From assembly GCA_903930515.1 (NCBI GenBank), contig CAIYYW010000052.1:1-7901 (forward strand): a DNA stretch of 7,901 bases. The letters are read 5' to 3'. This stretch comes from an uncultured delta proteobacterium. Lineage in GTDB: Bacteria > RBG-13-61-14 > DRUE01. Each line of letters starts with the position of its first letter. The first letter of the stretch is position 1. Both the position numbers and the translations under genes were made by a program. A model generated the notes under the pieces. The model was not told the DNA's origin. It saw only the letters and a list, made by a program, of their open reading frames with translations, and ran no database searches. Of the stretch, positions 1-6,314 are shown one piece after another.

Positions 1-52
1 CCCTTTGGGTTGCCATTCTCCCCGTGCAGGCAGAAGATTCTATTCCGGAAAG
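1..52. other. Left-edge stretch with no supportable gene
   Basis: I cannot assign this edge. On the plus strand, frame 3 is open from the edge through the terminator to a TAG near 118-120, but the reading is too short to recognise and passes through the terminator hairpin. On the minus strand an ATG with a GGGGAG almost touching it (about 15-30) is spaced too closely to be a convincing start. It may be the tail of a gene lying to the left, which would suit the terminator that follows. Confidence 0.3.
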
Positions 53-88
53 AAAAAAAAGCGCCCTGGGGTTAAGGGCGCTTTTTTT
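53..88. terminator. Bidirectional rho-independent terminator
   Basis: Eight A, then GCGCCC (61-66), a 9-nt loop, GGGCGC (76-81) and seven T (82-88). The GC stem is perfect, and the A and T tracts on either side give a U-tail in both directions, so it can end transcripts from the left on the plus strand and the ceramidase-family transcript coming from the right on the minus strand. It lies about 250 bp past the likely stop of that gene. Confidence 0.9.
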
Positions 89-152
89 AAAGAAGGGAGA
101 AACAAGGGTTTTTAATTAGCAGTAAATGAGACAACCAGGTTTTATAAAAGTT

Positions 153-164
153 CCCCAATTGGGG
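153..164. repeat. Perfect 12-bp palindrome CCCCAATTGGGG
   Basis: This is an exact inverted repeat with no spacer in an otherwise AT-rich, gene-free stretch. It ends 4 bp before the -35 box of the plus-strand promoter candidate at 169-198, a position suited to a dimeric regulator. It could also be a chance palindrome or a weak hairpin, since TTTCTT follows on the plus strand. No other copy was noticed in the window. Confidence 0.35.
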
Positions 165-168
165 TTTC

Positions 169-198
169 TTGGTTTCCGATTACCGGTTCGGCTATAAT
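169..198 (+). promoter_or_regulatory. Sigma70-like promoter candidate, no gene downstream
   Basis: A consensus -10 TATAAT (193-198) stands 18 bp after a weak -35 TTGGTT (169-174). Transcription would start near 205 and run into the 3' end of the minus-strand ceramidase-family gene. No open reading frame follows on the plus strand. The region is AT-rich, so a TATAAT could arise by chance. Confidence 0.35.
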
Positions 199-292
199 AA
201 AACTATAAAATCAATGTGTTAGAAAAGCGATAAAAAAATAGGGTGAACGCAAAAATAGGAAAACGATAAACGACTCCGTTGCTCTCATATCT

Positions 293-332
293 CCTGCCCT
301 GCGTATCACTGAGCAGAGCAGGTTTTCTCTTT
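293..332. terminator. Hairpin just past the corrected ceramidase-family stop
   Basis: Arms CCTGCCCTGC (293-302) and GCAGAGCAGG (313-322) enclose a 10-nt loop. Read on the minus strand the single odd pair becomes a U-G wobble, giving a continuous 10-bp stem 20 nt past the frameshift-corrected stop (342), but no U tract follows. Read on the plus strand the stem has a C-A mismatch but is followed by TTTTCTCTTT, like an intrinsic terminator. It may protect the 3' end of the minus-strand mRNA or end a plus-strand transcript. Confidence 0.45.
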
Positions 333-341
333 GCCCGGGAT

Positions 342-1648
342 TTATCTGAGGTCCTTCGCGATTTCCTTGAGTTGGCTCTCAACAGTCTGGATTCGGTTTC
401 TCCGAACATAGTATTGTCGGCCTCGTAACCACCCTTGCGATATTCTTCGGGAGTGGTGACATAGAGGTAATGGTCGTTCATCAGTCCGATATAGATCGGG
501 TATTGGTAGCCGAGTTCCGCGGCTGATTTTCGGATGTCCTTTCCGATGATACTGATCGCCTCCACCGGGGCTCCCAAAAAGATCAGCTCCCCGAGTCGGA
601 GTCCGGAAAAGGGCATCTCCTTGAACCAGATCCTGGTGATCCAGAGCGGGAACTTCAGTCCGAAGGCCTGCAGTCCCTGGTCAACCTTGTGATACTTGAT
701 CTCCATCTTGATCGGATCGGGATTCACCGGCTTGGTTTTTTCCACCAGCGGAATCGCCGCGTCCGCCACGCGCTTTCCGAAAATCTCCATCGCCTGGAAA
801 TCATCCGGCACATCCGCCTCGTCCGGGGCCTGGTCGCCCTGGGCGCCGTTGATGAACAGAGCGATTGCGCCCGGATATTTCGCCTCAATCTGTCCGCGGG
901 TCACTCCGGGCCAGTCCGCGCTGAGTTGGGTGTTGTTCGGCCCGAGCGTGGTTCCGTGCGTGGCAAGCTGAAAGATGATCGCGATCGGCTTGCCGGTCTG
1001 GTCATCCGCCCGGATGATGGTGATGGTGTCATCGGTGATCGGCTCGGTCTTCGGGTCGTAAGGCCGGGCAAAACGGCGCGTGTCGTAATTATAATAATCC
1101 ACCCTGCGGTTGCGGGTGAGGCCCGGGGCCTGCCCCTGGGCGATCCCGAGGTTGGCCGGCTTGAGGGAGGCGTTGGCATCCTTGATCGCCTTGACGATTC
1201 CGTCCGCGATAATGTCCACCACCGTCTGGCTGTAAGGCCCGAACCCGAGGTCGGCGATGATAATGTTTTCCACCGCGCCCGGGGCCGCGTGGGTGTGAGT
1301 GGCGCATACAAACAGGTTGTCCCGGCTGAACCCCGTCCCTTGCAGCCGCTTCACCGCGGCGTCCATAATCTCGTTGCTCACTTCCACCAGATCAATCGCG
1401 GCCAGGGCCGCTTTTTTCCCGTTCACTTCAAACACCACCGCCTTGGCGTAAACCGGGTCGTGGATTCCCTTGGCCACATGGCCGAGGAATTTCCCGTATC
1501 CGCCGGTGGTAACCCGAATCCGGGTCGGGTCCGGGGTTATCTCCGCGCTCCCGGCCCCGATCTTGAGCTGGGCCAAGGCGGGCAGGCACAAAATGACCGC
1601 GCAGGTTATGATCAAAACGGTTGAAAATAATTTCGCTCTCTTAAACAT
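342..1648 (-). CDS. Secreted neutral/alkaline ceramidase-family protein, C-terminal frameshift
   Basis: This is a member of the neutral/alkaline non-lysosomal ceramidase family, which are zinc amidohydrolases, probably exported. A Sec signal peptide covers residues 1-26 (ending LPALA). Family landmarks follow in order: GAGSAEITP (31-39), GIHDPVYAKA (61-70), the THTH zinc motif (117-120), LATHGTT (228-234), NGAQGDQAP (267-275), GAPVEA (359-364, Glu363) and HYLYVTTPEEY (393-403). The nucleophile position in true ceramidases (Ser of a GDVSP-type motif) is Ala here (GDQAP), so ceramidase activity is doubtful and the substrate unknown. The open frame runs on to 203, but after Gly416 it becomes basic and unlike the family. 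Shifting frame at about 401-403 restores a helical tail (RNRIQTVESQLKEIAKDLR) and a TAA at 342-344, giving 435 residues, so one base appears to be missing there. The start has a strong GGGAGG site 5 nt upstream. It is the last gene of the cluster, 58 bp after the ABC ATPase. Confidence 0.85.
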
Positions 1649-1706
1649 TTTTGCCTCCCTGAAAAACGGTTTCTTCCGTTAAATAATAGCCCGGCTTTTA
1701 TCGGCG

Positions 1707-3239
1707 TCAATGATCCTGCATTGGAACGGGCGGCCGGATGGATAGTCCTCCAATAACCGCCATCGCCATAATTTTTTCCTGCGAAAATTCCGGCCTTGCC
1801 AGCTCCCCGGTGATTTTTCCCTCCGCCAATACCAGGATCCGGTCGCACACTCCGATCAGTTCCGGCATCGCCGAGCTGATCATGATCACGGCCCTGCCCC
1901 GGCTGACAAATTCTCCAATCAATTTATGGATTTCCACCTTGGCCCCCACATCTATCCCGCGGGTAGGCTCGTCCAGGATCAGAACCTCCGGGTCCAGGCC
2001 CCACCATTGGGCCAGAACCAGCTTTTGCTGGTTGCCTCCGGAAAAGGTTTCCGCCTCCCGCTCCGGGGTAACCGGGTGGATCTGGAGACGGCTGAACAGG
2101 GAACGGACTTGATCGGATTCCAGGCCACGATTGATCAATCCGAATTTCATCACGGCCGGGAGCCGGGCAATGGTCAGATTGAAACCAGCGCTCTTGTCCA
2201 GGAACAAGCCGTCATACTTGCGGTCCTCGGTCAGATAGCAAATCCCCTGCTCAATCGCCTGGACCGGGCTTTTGATTCGGACCGGTTTTCCCTTAAAATA
2301 AATATCGCCTCGCTCTACCGGGACGATCCCGAAGATCGCCCTTCCCAGCTCGGTCCTGCCGGCTCCGATCAATCCGGCCAATCCCAGGATTTCTCCGCGC
2401 CTGAGCTTAAAACTCGCGTCCCGGACCCGGCCGTTTCCGGCCCAAAGGTTTTTTATTTCCAGCAAGGTTTCCCCGGCCTCTACTTTTTGCTTGGGATAAA
2501 ATTCCTGGACCGGCCTGCCCACCATCAGCCGGATCAGCTCGTCCCGGCTCAAAGACTTAAGCTCGTAACTCCCTACCTTTTCCCCGTCCCGGAGCACGGT
2601 CACCCGGTCCCCGATCCGATAAATCTCCTCCAGCCGATGCGAGATATAAACGATCCCGATGCCCTGTTTCTTCAAATCCCGGATGATCCGGAATAACCGT
2701 TCCACCTCCTCGTCCGCGAGCGCCGAGGTCGGCTCGTCCAAAATCAACACCCGGGCCTCAAAGCTCAAGGCCTTGGCGATCTCAACCAATTGCTTTTCCG
2801 CAACCGATATTTCGCGAACCTTTTTCTCAGCCGGCATGCAAATCCCCAGCCGAGAAAAAACCTCATCGGTTTCTCGCTTCAAATCCGAGGGCGAAACCCA
2901 TCCGGCAAGGCTTCCTTCCGGACGGTTGATCAGGGCCAGGTTTTCGGCGATGGAAAGGTCCGGGATCAGATTGAACTCCTGGAGCACGATGCTGATCCCC
3001 AATTTCTGCGCGGAGACCAGGCTCTTCGGCTCAACCTTTTTTTCTTCCAGGAAAATCTCCCCGGAATCCGCTTTTAAAATCCCGGCCAGGATTTTCATCA
3101 AGGTGCTTTTGCCCGCGCCGTTCTCTCCCAGCAGGATATGGACTTCACCCGGAAGCAGTTCAAAGCCGACCTTTTTCAGCGCCTGCACTCCGGGGAAGCT
3201 TTTGCTTACCGCTTCCATTCGGAGGAGCATTTTCGGCAT
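1707..3239 (-). CDS. Sugar ABC transporter ATP-binding protein, RbsA/MglA type, two ATPase domains
   Basis: This is the cytoplasmic ATPase of a carbohydrate uptake ABC transporter (CUT2 class: ribose, galactose, xylose or autoinducer-2 importers); the sugar cannot be told from the sequence. Its 510 residues are close to the usual 500 or so. Domain 1 has Walker A GENGAGKS (38-45), Q-loop LQEFN (86-90), a diverged signature SVAEKQ (145-150), Walker B VLILDEP (164-170) and switch His201. Domain 2 has the weakened Walker A GLIGAGRTE (289-297, Lys replaced by Arg), signature SGGNQQK (400-406), Walker B VLILDEPT (419-426), and Ser455/456 in place of the switch His. This asymmetry is normal for RbsA. 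The ATG overlaps the stop of the nuclease-fold gene (TAATG), so translation is probably coupled; the nearest SD-like GGAAAGAG lies inside a small hairpin. No permease or binding-protein gene is adjacent on either side, which is unusual for the family. Confidence 0.95.
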   Translation of the reverse strand: MPKMLLRMEAVSKSFPGVQALKKVGFELLPGEVHILLGENGAGKSTLMKILAGILKADSGEIFLEEKKVEPKSLVSAQKLGISIVLQEFNLIPDLSIAENLALINRPEGSLAGWVSPSDLKRETDEVFSRLGICMPAEKKVREISVAEKQLVEIAKALSFEARVLILDEPTSALADEEVERLFRIIRDLKKQGIGIVYISHRLEEIYRIGDRVTVLRDGEKVGSYELKSLSRDELIRLMVGRPVQEFYPKQKVEAGETLLEIKNLWAGNGRVRDASFKLRRGEILGLAGLIGAGRTELGRAIFGIVPVERGDIYFKGKPVRIKSPVQAIEQGICYLTEDRKYDGLFLDKSAGFNLTIARLPAVMKFGLINRGLESDQVRSLFSRLQIHPVTPEREAETFSGGNQQKLVLAQWWGLDPEVLILDEPTRGIDVGAKVEIHKLIGEFVSRGRAVIMISSAMPELIGVCDRILVLAEGKITGELARPEFSQEKIMAMAVIGGLSIRPPVPMQDH

Positions 3240-3967
3240 TATTTGGAAAGCTCTTTCCAGATTCCGATTTTATTCCTGGCCGCGTGGGCTTCCAGTTTCC
3301 GGTACAGGCTCCGGTATTCCAGGTTGGGCGGGCTGGTCCTGGTCCGGCAATAGCCCTTGAGCACCAGGGTGGCATTTATAAACACCTCGTGGCCGAGGAA
3401 CACCTGTCCCAGGATTCTGCCCTTCTCGTCATATTTTTTTTTGTCAAACAGGATGTTGATGGTCCTGCCCTCCAGCGTCTGCTTCTGATACTCCATCGCT
3501 TCTTTGGCCAGGGCGCTGTCTTTTTTCAACTGCTCCGGGAAAGCGATTCCGGTATAAGTCAGGACCTCTCCGCCATCCAAAAGGATTTCATCCGGGCCGA
3601 TAATTTTTTGCACCCGCTTGGTCCAGACCTCCGGGTTGGGCTTGCCCCGCCAGGAGTCGTCCTGCAAAGGATCATAAGCCGGCTTCTTTGGCTCCGGCTT
3701 GGCTCCCGGCTTGGCCACCGCGGGCAAAACCAGCTTATAAAGATGTATATTCCCGCGGTTGTCCTTCCAGTACCCCACCCCTCCGAATTCCTTGTTCAAT
3801 TCTATCTTCTCGGATAGCAGGGCCTGATATTCCTTCGGGACCTGGCCGAGGTTGTCCGAAATCTGGAAATCCCCCTTCTCCCCCTGCCAGAGGTAAAGCA
3901 TTGCTGACGCGGAAAACGCCCAGACCAGGCAGGCCACTATCACCGCGGTTTTTATTGTTTTCTTCAT
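3239..3967 (-). CDS. Exported staphylococcal-nuclease-fold protein with DUF4124-like N-terminus
   Basis: The 242-residue protein starts with a signal peptide (1-22, cleavage after ASA). Residues 23-47 (LYLWQ, GDFQISDN, VPKEY) resemble the DUF4124 domain of secreted proteins, and a second similar stretch, GYWKDNRGNIHLYKL, lies at 65-79. A linker rich in Pro and Lys (82-98) leads to a staphylococcal nuclease (SNase/TNase) domain at about 115-240: VQKIIGPDEILL, GIAFPE (140-145), DEKGRILGQVFLG (180-192), INATLVLKGYCR (197-208) and GIWKE (235-239). Aligned on the PE motif, Glu145 and Arg184 match SNase Glu43 and Arg87, but the positions of Arg35 and the metal ligand Asp40 are Thr137 and Ala142. 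It is probably not an active nuclease and may bind ligands or nucleic acids. It ends at the TAATG overlap with the ABC ATPase. No good SD precedes the ATG. Confidence 0.85.
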   Translation of the reverse strand: MKKTIKTAVIVACLVWAFSASAMLYLWQGEKGDFQISDNLGQVPKEYQALLSEKIELNKEFGGVGYWKDNRGNIHLYKLVLPAVAKPGAKPEPKKPAYDPLQDDSWRGKPNPEVWTKRVQKIIGPDEILLDGGEVLTYTGIAFPEQLKKDSALAKEAMEYQKQTLEGRTINILFDKKKYDEKGRILGQVFLGHEVFINATLVLKGYCRTRTSPPNLEYRSLYRKLEAHAARNKIGIWKELSK

Positions 3968-3973
3968 ACCCCG

Positions 3974-4003
3974 ATTTTACCACATTTGCACTGGAAAAAG
4001 CAA
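3974..4003 (-). promoter_or_regulatory. Candidate promoter giving a leaderless nuclease-fold mRNA
   Basis: On the minus strand a -35-like TTGCTT (4003-3998) is followed, after 18 bp, by TAAAAT (3979-3974). The -10 box ends only 6 nt before the ATG at 3967, so the start point would fall on or next to the start codon. The lack of a good SD before this gene fits a leaderless transcript. The -35 is poor, and the gene could instead be read through from the hydrolase 107 bp upstream. Confidence 0.3.
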
Positions 4004-4024
4004 AAAGTTGATCTCATAGATTGA

Positions 4025-4040
4025 ACCGCGGAAACGCAGT
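4025..4040. other. Small hairpin between hydrolase and nuclease-fold genes
   Basis: On the minus strand ACTGCG and CGCGGT pair around a TTTC loop (one G-U pair). On the plus strand the loop is GAAA with one C-A mismatch. No T tract follows on the minus strand, so it is not a convincing terminator for the hydrolase gene. It is the only structure I see in the 107-bp gap at 3968-4074. Confidence 0.25.
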
Positions 4041-4074
4041 CTTCTCCCCTGAGGCTCGGCTCCCGGGAATAAGC

Positions 4075-5061
4075 TTAAGGCCGATGCAGCGGCAAATATT
4101 GATCAAACCATTGCATGGGTTTTTCGGGCCGGAATTCGTGCGGGCCGTTGAAGATGTCGTGGAACACCAGATCGGGCGATCCGTCAATAGAGTAGGCCTT
4201 TTTGATGAAGGTGAAGGCTTCCCTGGCCGAATCAATCAGGAAATTGTTGTCCTGCTCGCCGTTCTGGATCAGCAGGGGCCTGGGCGCGACCAGGGAGAAA
4301 ACATCATAATAGTCAAGCCGGCCCTCAAGCGCGGGAATGTATTCGCACCGGCAGGGGGTGAGGTCTCCGGCCCACCACCGGTCATACATCACGAGGGAGC
4401 CTGAGGAAACCACCACTTTCAGACGGGGATCCAAAGCCGCGGAAAATTCCGTGGTGATGCCGCCGTTTGAAAGGCCGACGATGCCGATTCTTTCCGGATC
4501 AACCTCGGGCATGGTTTGGAGCAGGTCAACCGCTCGCTCCACCATCCAAACCCGCTCGCCCATCGGGGTGTAATGCTTGAAATGGATCACCGGCCCGCGG
4601 TCCAGATATGGGCCGTGATGGTCAAGCGCCAGGTGGTTGATGTCAATGGCCAATACGACATATCCCTTCTTCGCAAACAGGTCTCCGTAGAAATAATATC
4701 CTTTCTGGAAAATCTTGTAGGCGCGGCCGTTGTGGCCGTGCAGGGCGATGATGGCCGGGAGCTTGGGAGCGGCCAAGCTCTTGGGGCGGGCGAGCCAGCC
4801 GTGGACTCGGTGGCCGGGCCGGTCATTGAATTCTAATTCCTGGATCACATAGGTTCCGTGATCCTCTTTCTGTCCCCAGAAAGGCGTAAGCGCAACCCGA
4901 CTGGGAGCCGGGCCGTTGAAAAGCGCTTCACTCAAGAAAGTCCGGGTTTGCTCCTGCCAGCTAGTGAATTCCTCGGCCGTGGCATTTTGAGGGAAAGACC
5001 TCTGCGCGGAAATCGCCGTCAAGGCCAGAAGCAAAAACCCAGCCACCATTGCCGTTTTCAT
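4075..5061 (-). CDS. Secreted alpha/beta hydrolase, acetyl-xylan-esterase or dienelactone-hydrolase-like
   Basis: This is a serine hydrolase of the alpha/beta-hydrolase fold, of the kind annotated as acetylxylan esterase, dienelactone hydrolase or Abhydrolase_7; its substrate is probably an ester on a carbohydrate or lipid. The ATG at 5061 gives 328 residues with a clear signal peptide (1-19, ending TAISA) and has GAGGAG 9 nt upstream. The open frame extends to 5166, but that adds a basic stretch overlapping the previous gene, so I reject the longer start. Visible parts are the oxyanion-hole motif LHGHNG (107-112), nucleophile elbow GLSNGG (196-201, Ser198), the acid in NGEQD (Asp271) and the catalytic His in NGPHEF (His308), so the triad is complete. 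A Trp pair (229-230) and a CRC motif (237-239) lie in the cap region. It follows the SxtJ-like gene by 49 bp and is probably cotranscribed. Confidence 0.9.
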   Translation of the reverse strand: MKTAMVAGFLLLALTAISAQRSFPQNATAEEFTSWQEQTRTFLSEALFNGPAPSRVALTPFWGQKEDHGTYVIQELEFNDRPGHRVHGWLARPKSLAAPKLPAIIALHGHNGRAYKIFQKGYYFYGDLFAKKGYVVLAIDINHLALDHHGPYLDRGPVIHFKHYTPMGERVWMVERAVDLLQTMPEVDPERIGIVGLSNGGITTEFSAALDPRLKVVVSSGSLVMYDRWWAGDLTPCRCEYIPALEGRLDYYDVFSLVAPRPLLIQNGEQDNNFLIDSAREAFTFIKKAYSIDGSPDLVFHDIFNGPHEFRPEKPMQWFDQYLPLHRP

Positions 5062-5070
5062 CTCTAGTTT

Positions 5071-5104
5071 CTCCTCGTGGCGCAGACACTCCTGCCTGCG
5101 CACG
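5071..5104 (-). promoter_or_regulatory. Hairpin abutting the hydrolase ribosome binding site
   Basis: On the minus strand the left arm CGTGCGCAG (5104-5096) pairs with CTGCGCCACG (5085-5076) around a 10-nt loop, with one bulged base. The right arm runs into GAGGAG (5076-5071), the SD of the hydrolase gene, sharing its first base. The stem fills most of the 49-bp gap to the SxtJ-like gene. No T tract follows, so it is not an ordinary terminator. It could insulate the SD, affect its exposure, or be an mRNA processing site. Confidence 0.4.
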
Positions 5105-5110
5105 ATTAAA

Positions 5111-5554
5111 TTAAAATTGCAATTCGTCTTGATCCGGCCGATATTCCTTTTCCTCTTTCGGCTCAAAATAGCTGTCCGCTTTTCCGCGGAATTCGCGCTC
5201 CAGCAATTTTTTCCCGAATAGCTTGAGCAGGAACCGGGCCGGGGTGAACACCGAATAATAAACCAGGGCCAGCATCAGCTTGGTATTGAGCCAGGCCAAT
5301 CCCAGGACCGCTTGGCGGAGTATTTTTTCCAGCGGAAGCAAGACCCGGGGATAAACGATGGCCAGGCCGGCCACGACCGCGGCGATCAGAGAAATCTTTT
5401 CCGCCCGCAACGGCTGGTCTCTGAGAAAGGCGATCAGGGCGAGCAGGAACAGGGCCGTTCCCATTCCCAATCCCATTTTCTCGGCCGGGGTTTGATCTCC
5501 CTGGAACCAGGTCCGCGGATTCAGCAAGGGGGCGTTTTTCCCGTTTTTTTTCAA
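5111..5554 (-). CDS. SxtJ-family membrane protein, TTG start
   Basis: This 147-residue inner-membrane protein resembles the SxtJ family, named from cyanobacterial saxitoxin clusters and common in polysaccharide loci; its molecular role is not established. Hydrophobic segments lie at about 28-44, 54-72 and 83-103. The family's C-terminal pattern is clear: VYYSVFTPARFLLKLFGKKLL (in 98-118), then ADSYFEPKE (126-134) and an acidic tail. The start is TTG (5554-5552), overlapping the TGA of the ftsB-like gene as TTGA, with a GGAAGAG about 8 nt upstream. In-frame ATGs exist at codons 27 and 31 but would remove the conserved-looking N-terminal stretch and have poorer SDs. The overlap means production is tied to FtsB. 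Confidence 0.8.
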   Translation of the reverse strand: MKKNGKNAPLLNPRTWFQGDQTPAEKMGLGMGTALFLLALIAFLRDQPLRAEKISLIAAVVAGLAIVYPRVLLPLEKILRQAVLGLAWLNTKLMLALVYYSVFTPARFLLKLFGKKLLEREFRGKADSYFEPKEEKEYRPDQDELQF

Positions 5555-5889
5555 TTGGGATTCTCTTCCGGCTTTTGCGGCCCGGGGGCTTCCGGCGGAG
5601 AATTCCTTGAATCGTCTTCCGGCAGCTTGATGATCACTTCATCCGGCCTGATCATTCCGAGTTTTTTCCGGGCAAGTTGCTCCAGGTATTTCAGGTTATT
5701 CTTGAGCAGATCAATTTTTTTGGCCAAGCCCTGGTTTTCCTTTTGCAGGCCGGTTTTTTCCCGCTCAATCTCAATCCGCTCCGCTTTCAATTTCCAAAGT
5801 CTCAGGATTCCGTGCTCGCCGAAAATGCCCACCCCGATCAGGGCGATAAAAACTCCCGCTCCCATCCCGACCAGGAATTTTTTCTTCAT
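5551..5889 (-). CDS. ftsB: FtsB/DivIC-type septum formation initiator
   Basis: This small bitopic divisome protein would form a complex with FtsL and FtsQ at the septum and help activate FtsW/FtsI. In its 112 residues there is a short cytoplasmic tip (MKKK), one membrane span (5-23), a Lys/Glu/Leu-rich coiled coil (about 31-72) and the family signature ARKKLGMIRPDEVIIKL (73-89), which parallels the AR-x-ELxMxRPGE segment of E. coli FtsB. A Pro-rich low-complexity tail (94-112) lies beyond the usual family end. The ATG overlaps the previous stop as ATGA and the TGA overlaps the next start as TTGA, so it is coupled on both sides. In many proteobacteria ftsB follows eno; here it follows an ExbB/ExbD pair. 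Confidence 0.88.
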   Translation of the reverse strand: MKKKFLVGMGAGVFIALIGVGIFGEHGILRLWKLKAERIEIEREKTGLQKENQGLAKKIDLLKNNLKYLEQLARKKLGMIRPDEVIIKLPEDDSRNSPPEAPGPQKPEENPN

Positions 5890-6314
5890 TGCCTCGCTTT
5901 TTCCGGCTCCATTTTCGGCTCGGTGGCAATAGCGAGTTTTTCAAACCCCAGCGATTTGGCCAGGTCAAGCACGGAAACTACCAGGCCGTGGCGGGTGGAT
6001 TTATCCGCCTGGATCACCACCAGTTGTTCAGTTCCGGTTTGAGCCAATTCCTTGAGCTTGGCCTTAAGCTCCGGAAAAACCACCAATTGGTCGTTCAGAT
6101 AAATCACGCCTTCCGCGTCAATCGCGACCATAATTTTATTCTGGCTAGCCGTCAGCTCGCTTGCGGAGCCGGCTTTGGGAAGATTGACCTTGAGCGCCCC
6201 CAGATAGGCAAAGGTGGTGCTGACCGCGAAATATATGATCAGTTGAAAAACCACATCCACAAGCGGAGTGACATCTATCTCCGGATCCTCAACCGCGCGC
6301 GTCCGGAATCTCAT
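5886..6314 (-). CDS. ExbD/TolR-type biopolymer transport protein
   Basis: This is the stator partner of the neighbouring proton channel. It has a short cytoplasmic N-terminus with PEIDVTPLVDVVFQL (11-25), a single membrane span (about 19-38) carrying Asp20, the equivalent of the proton-path aspartate of TolR (Asp23) and ExbD (Asp25), and a periplasmic domain at about 45-135 with the usual VVIQADKSTRHGLVVSVLDLA (in 98-118). Its 142 residues are typical of the family. The ATG overlaps the stop of the channel gene (TAATG) and the end overlaps ftsB (ATGA). Whether it works in a Tol-Pal-like or a TonB-like system cannot be decided; the link to ftsB leans towards envelope constriction. Confidence 0.95.
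   Translation of the reverse strand: MRFRTRAVEDPEIDVTPLVDVVFQLIIYFAVSTTFAYLGALKVNLPKAGSASELTASQNKIMVAIDAEGVIYLNDQLVVFPELKAKLKELAQTGTEQLVVIQADKSTRHGLVVSVLDLAKSLGFEKLAIATEPKMEPEKARQ

Noticed and set aside
226-268. Two AAAAATAGG and two CGATAAA motifs close together
   Set aside because: Short repeats in AT-rich DNA, without regular spacing; likely chance.
203-341. Last 46 codons of the uncorrected ceramidase-family frame
   Set aside because: Basic then Phe-rich reading through AT-rich DNA and a hairpin; the alternative frame gives a family-like end at 342, so this is probably non-coding.
689-1624. Long plus-strand open frame of 311 codons opposite the ceramidase-family gene
   Set aside because: Low-complexity, Arg/Gly/Val-rich product with no family motif; it mirrors the codon bias of the well-supported minus-strand gene.
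1665-1680. AACGG/CCGTT hairpin between the ABC ATPase and ceramidase-family genes
   Set aside because: Only 5 bp with a 6-nt loop and a short T run; too weak to call a terminator between genes that look cotranscribed.
1926-3360. Several plus-strand frames opposite the ABC ATPase gene
   Set aside because: Antisense shadows: the minus strand carries all Walker and signature motifs, and the plus-strand products have none.
5062-5166. Upstream extension of the hydrolase to an ATG at 5166
   Set aside because: It overlaps the SxtJ-like gene, has no SD, and would bury the clear signal peptide that starts at 5061.
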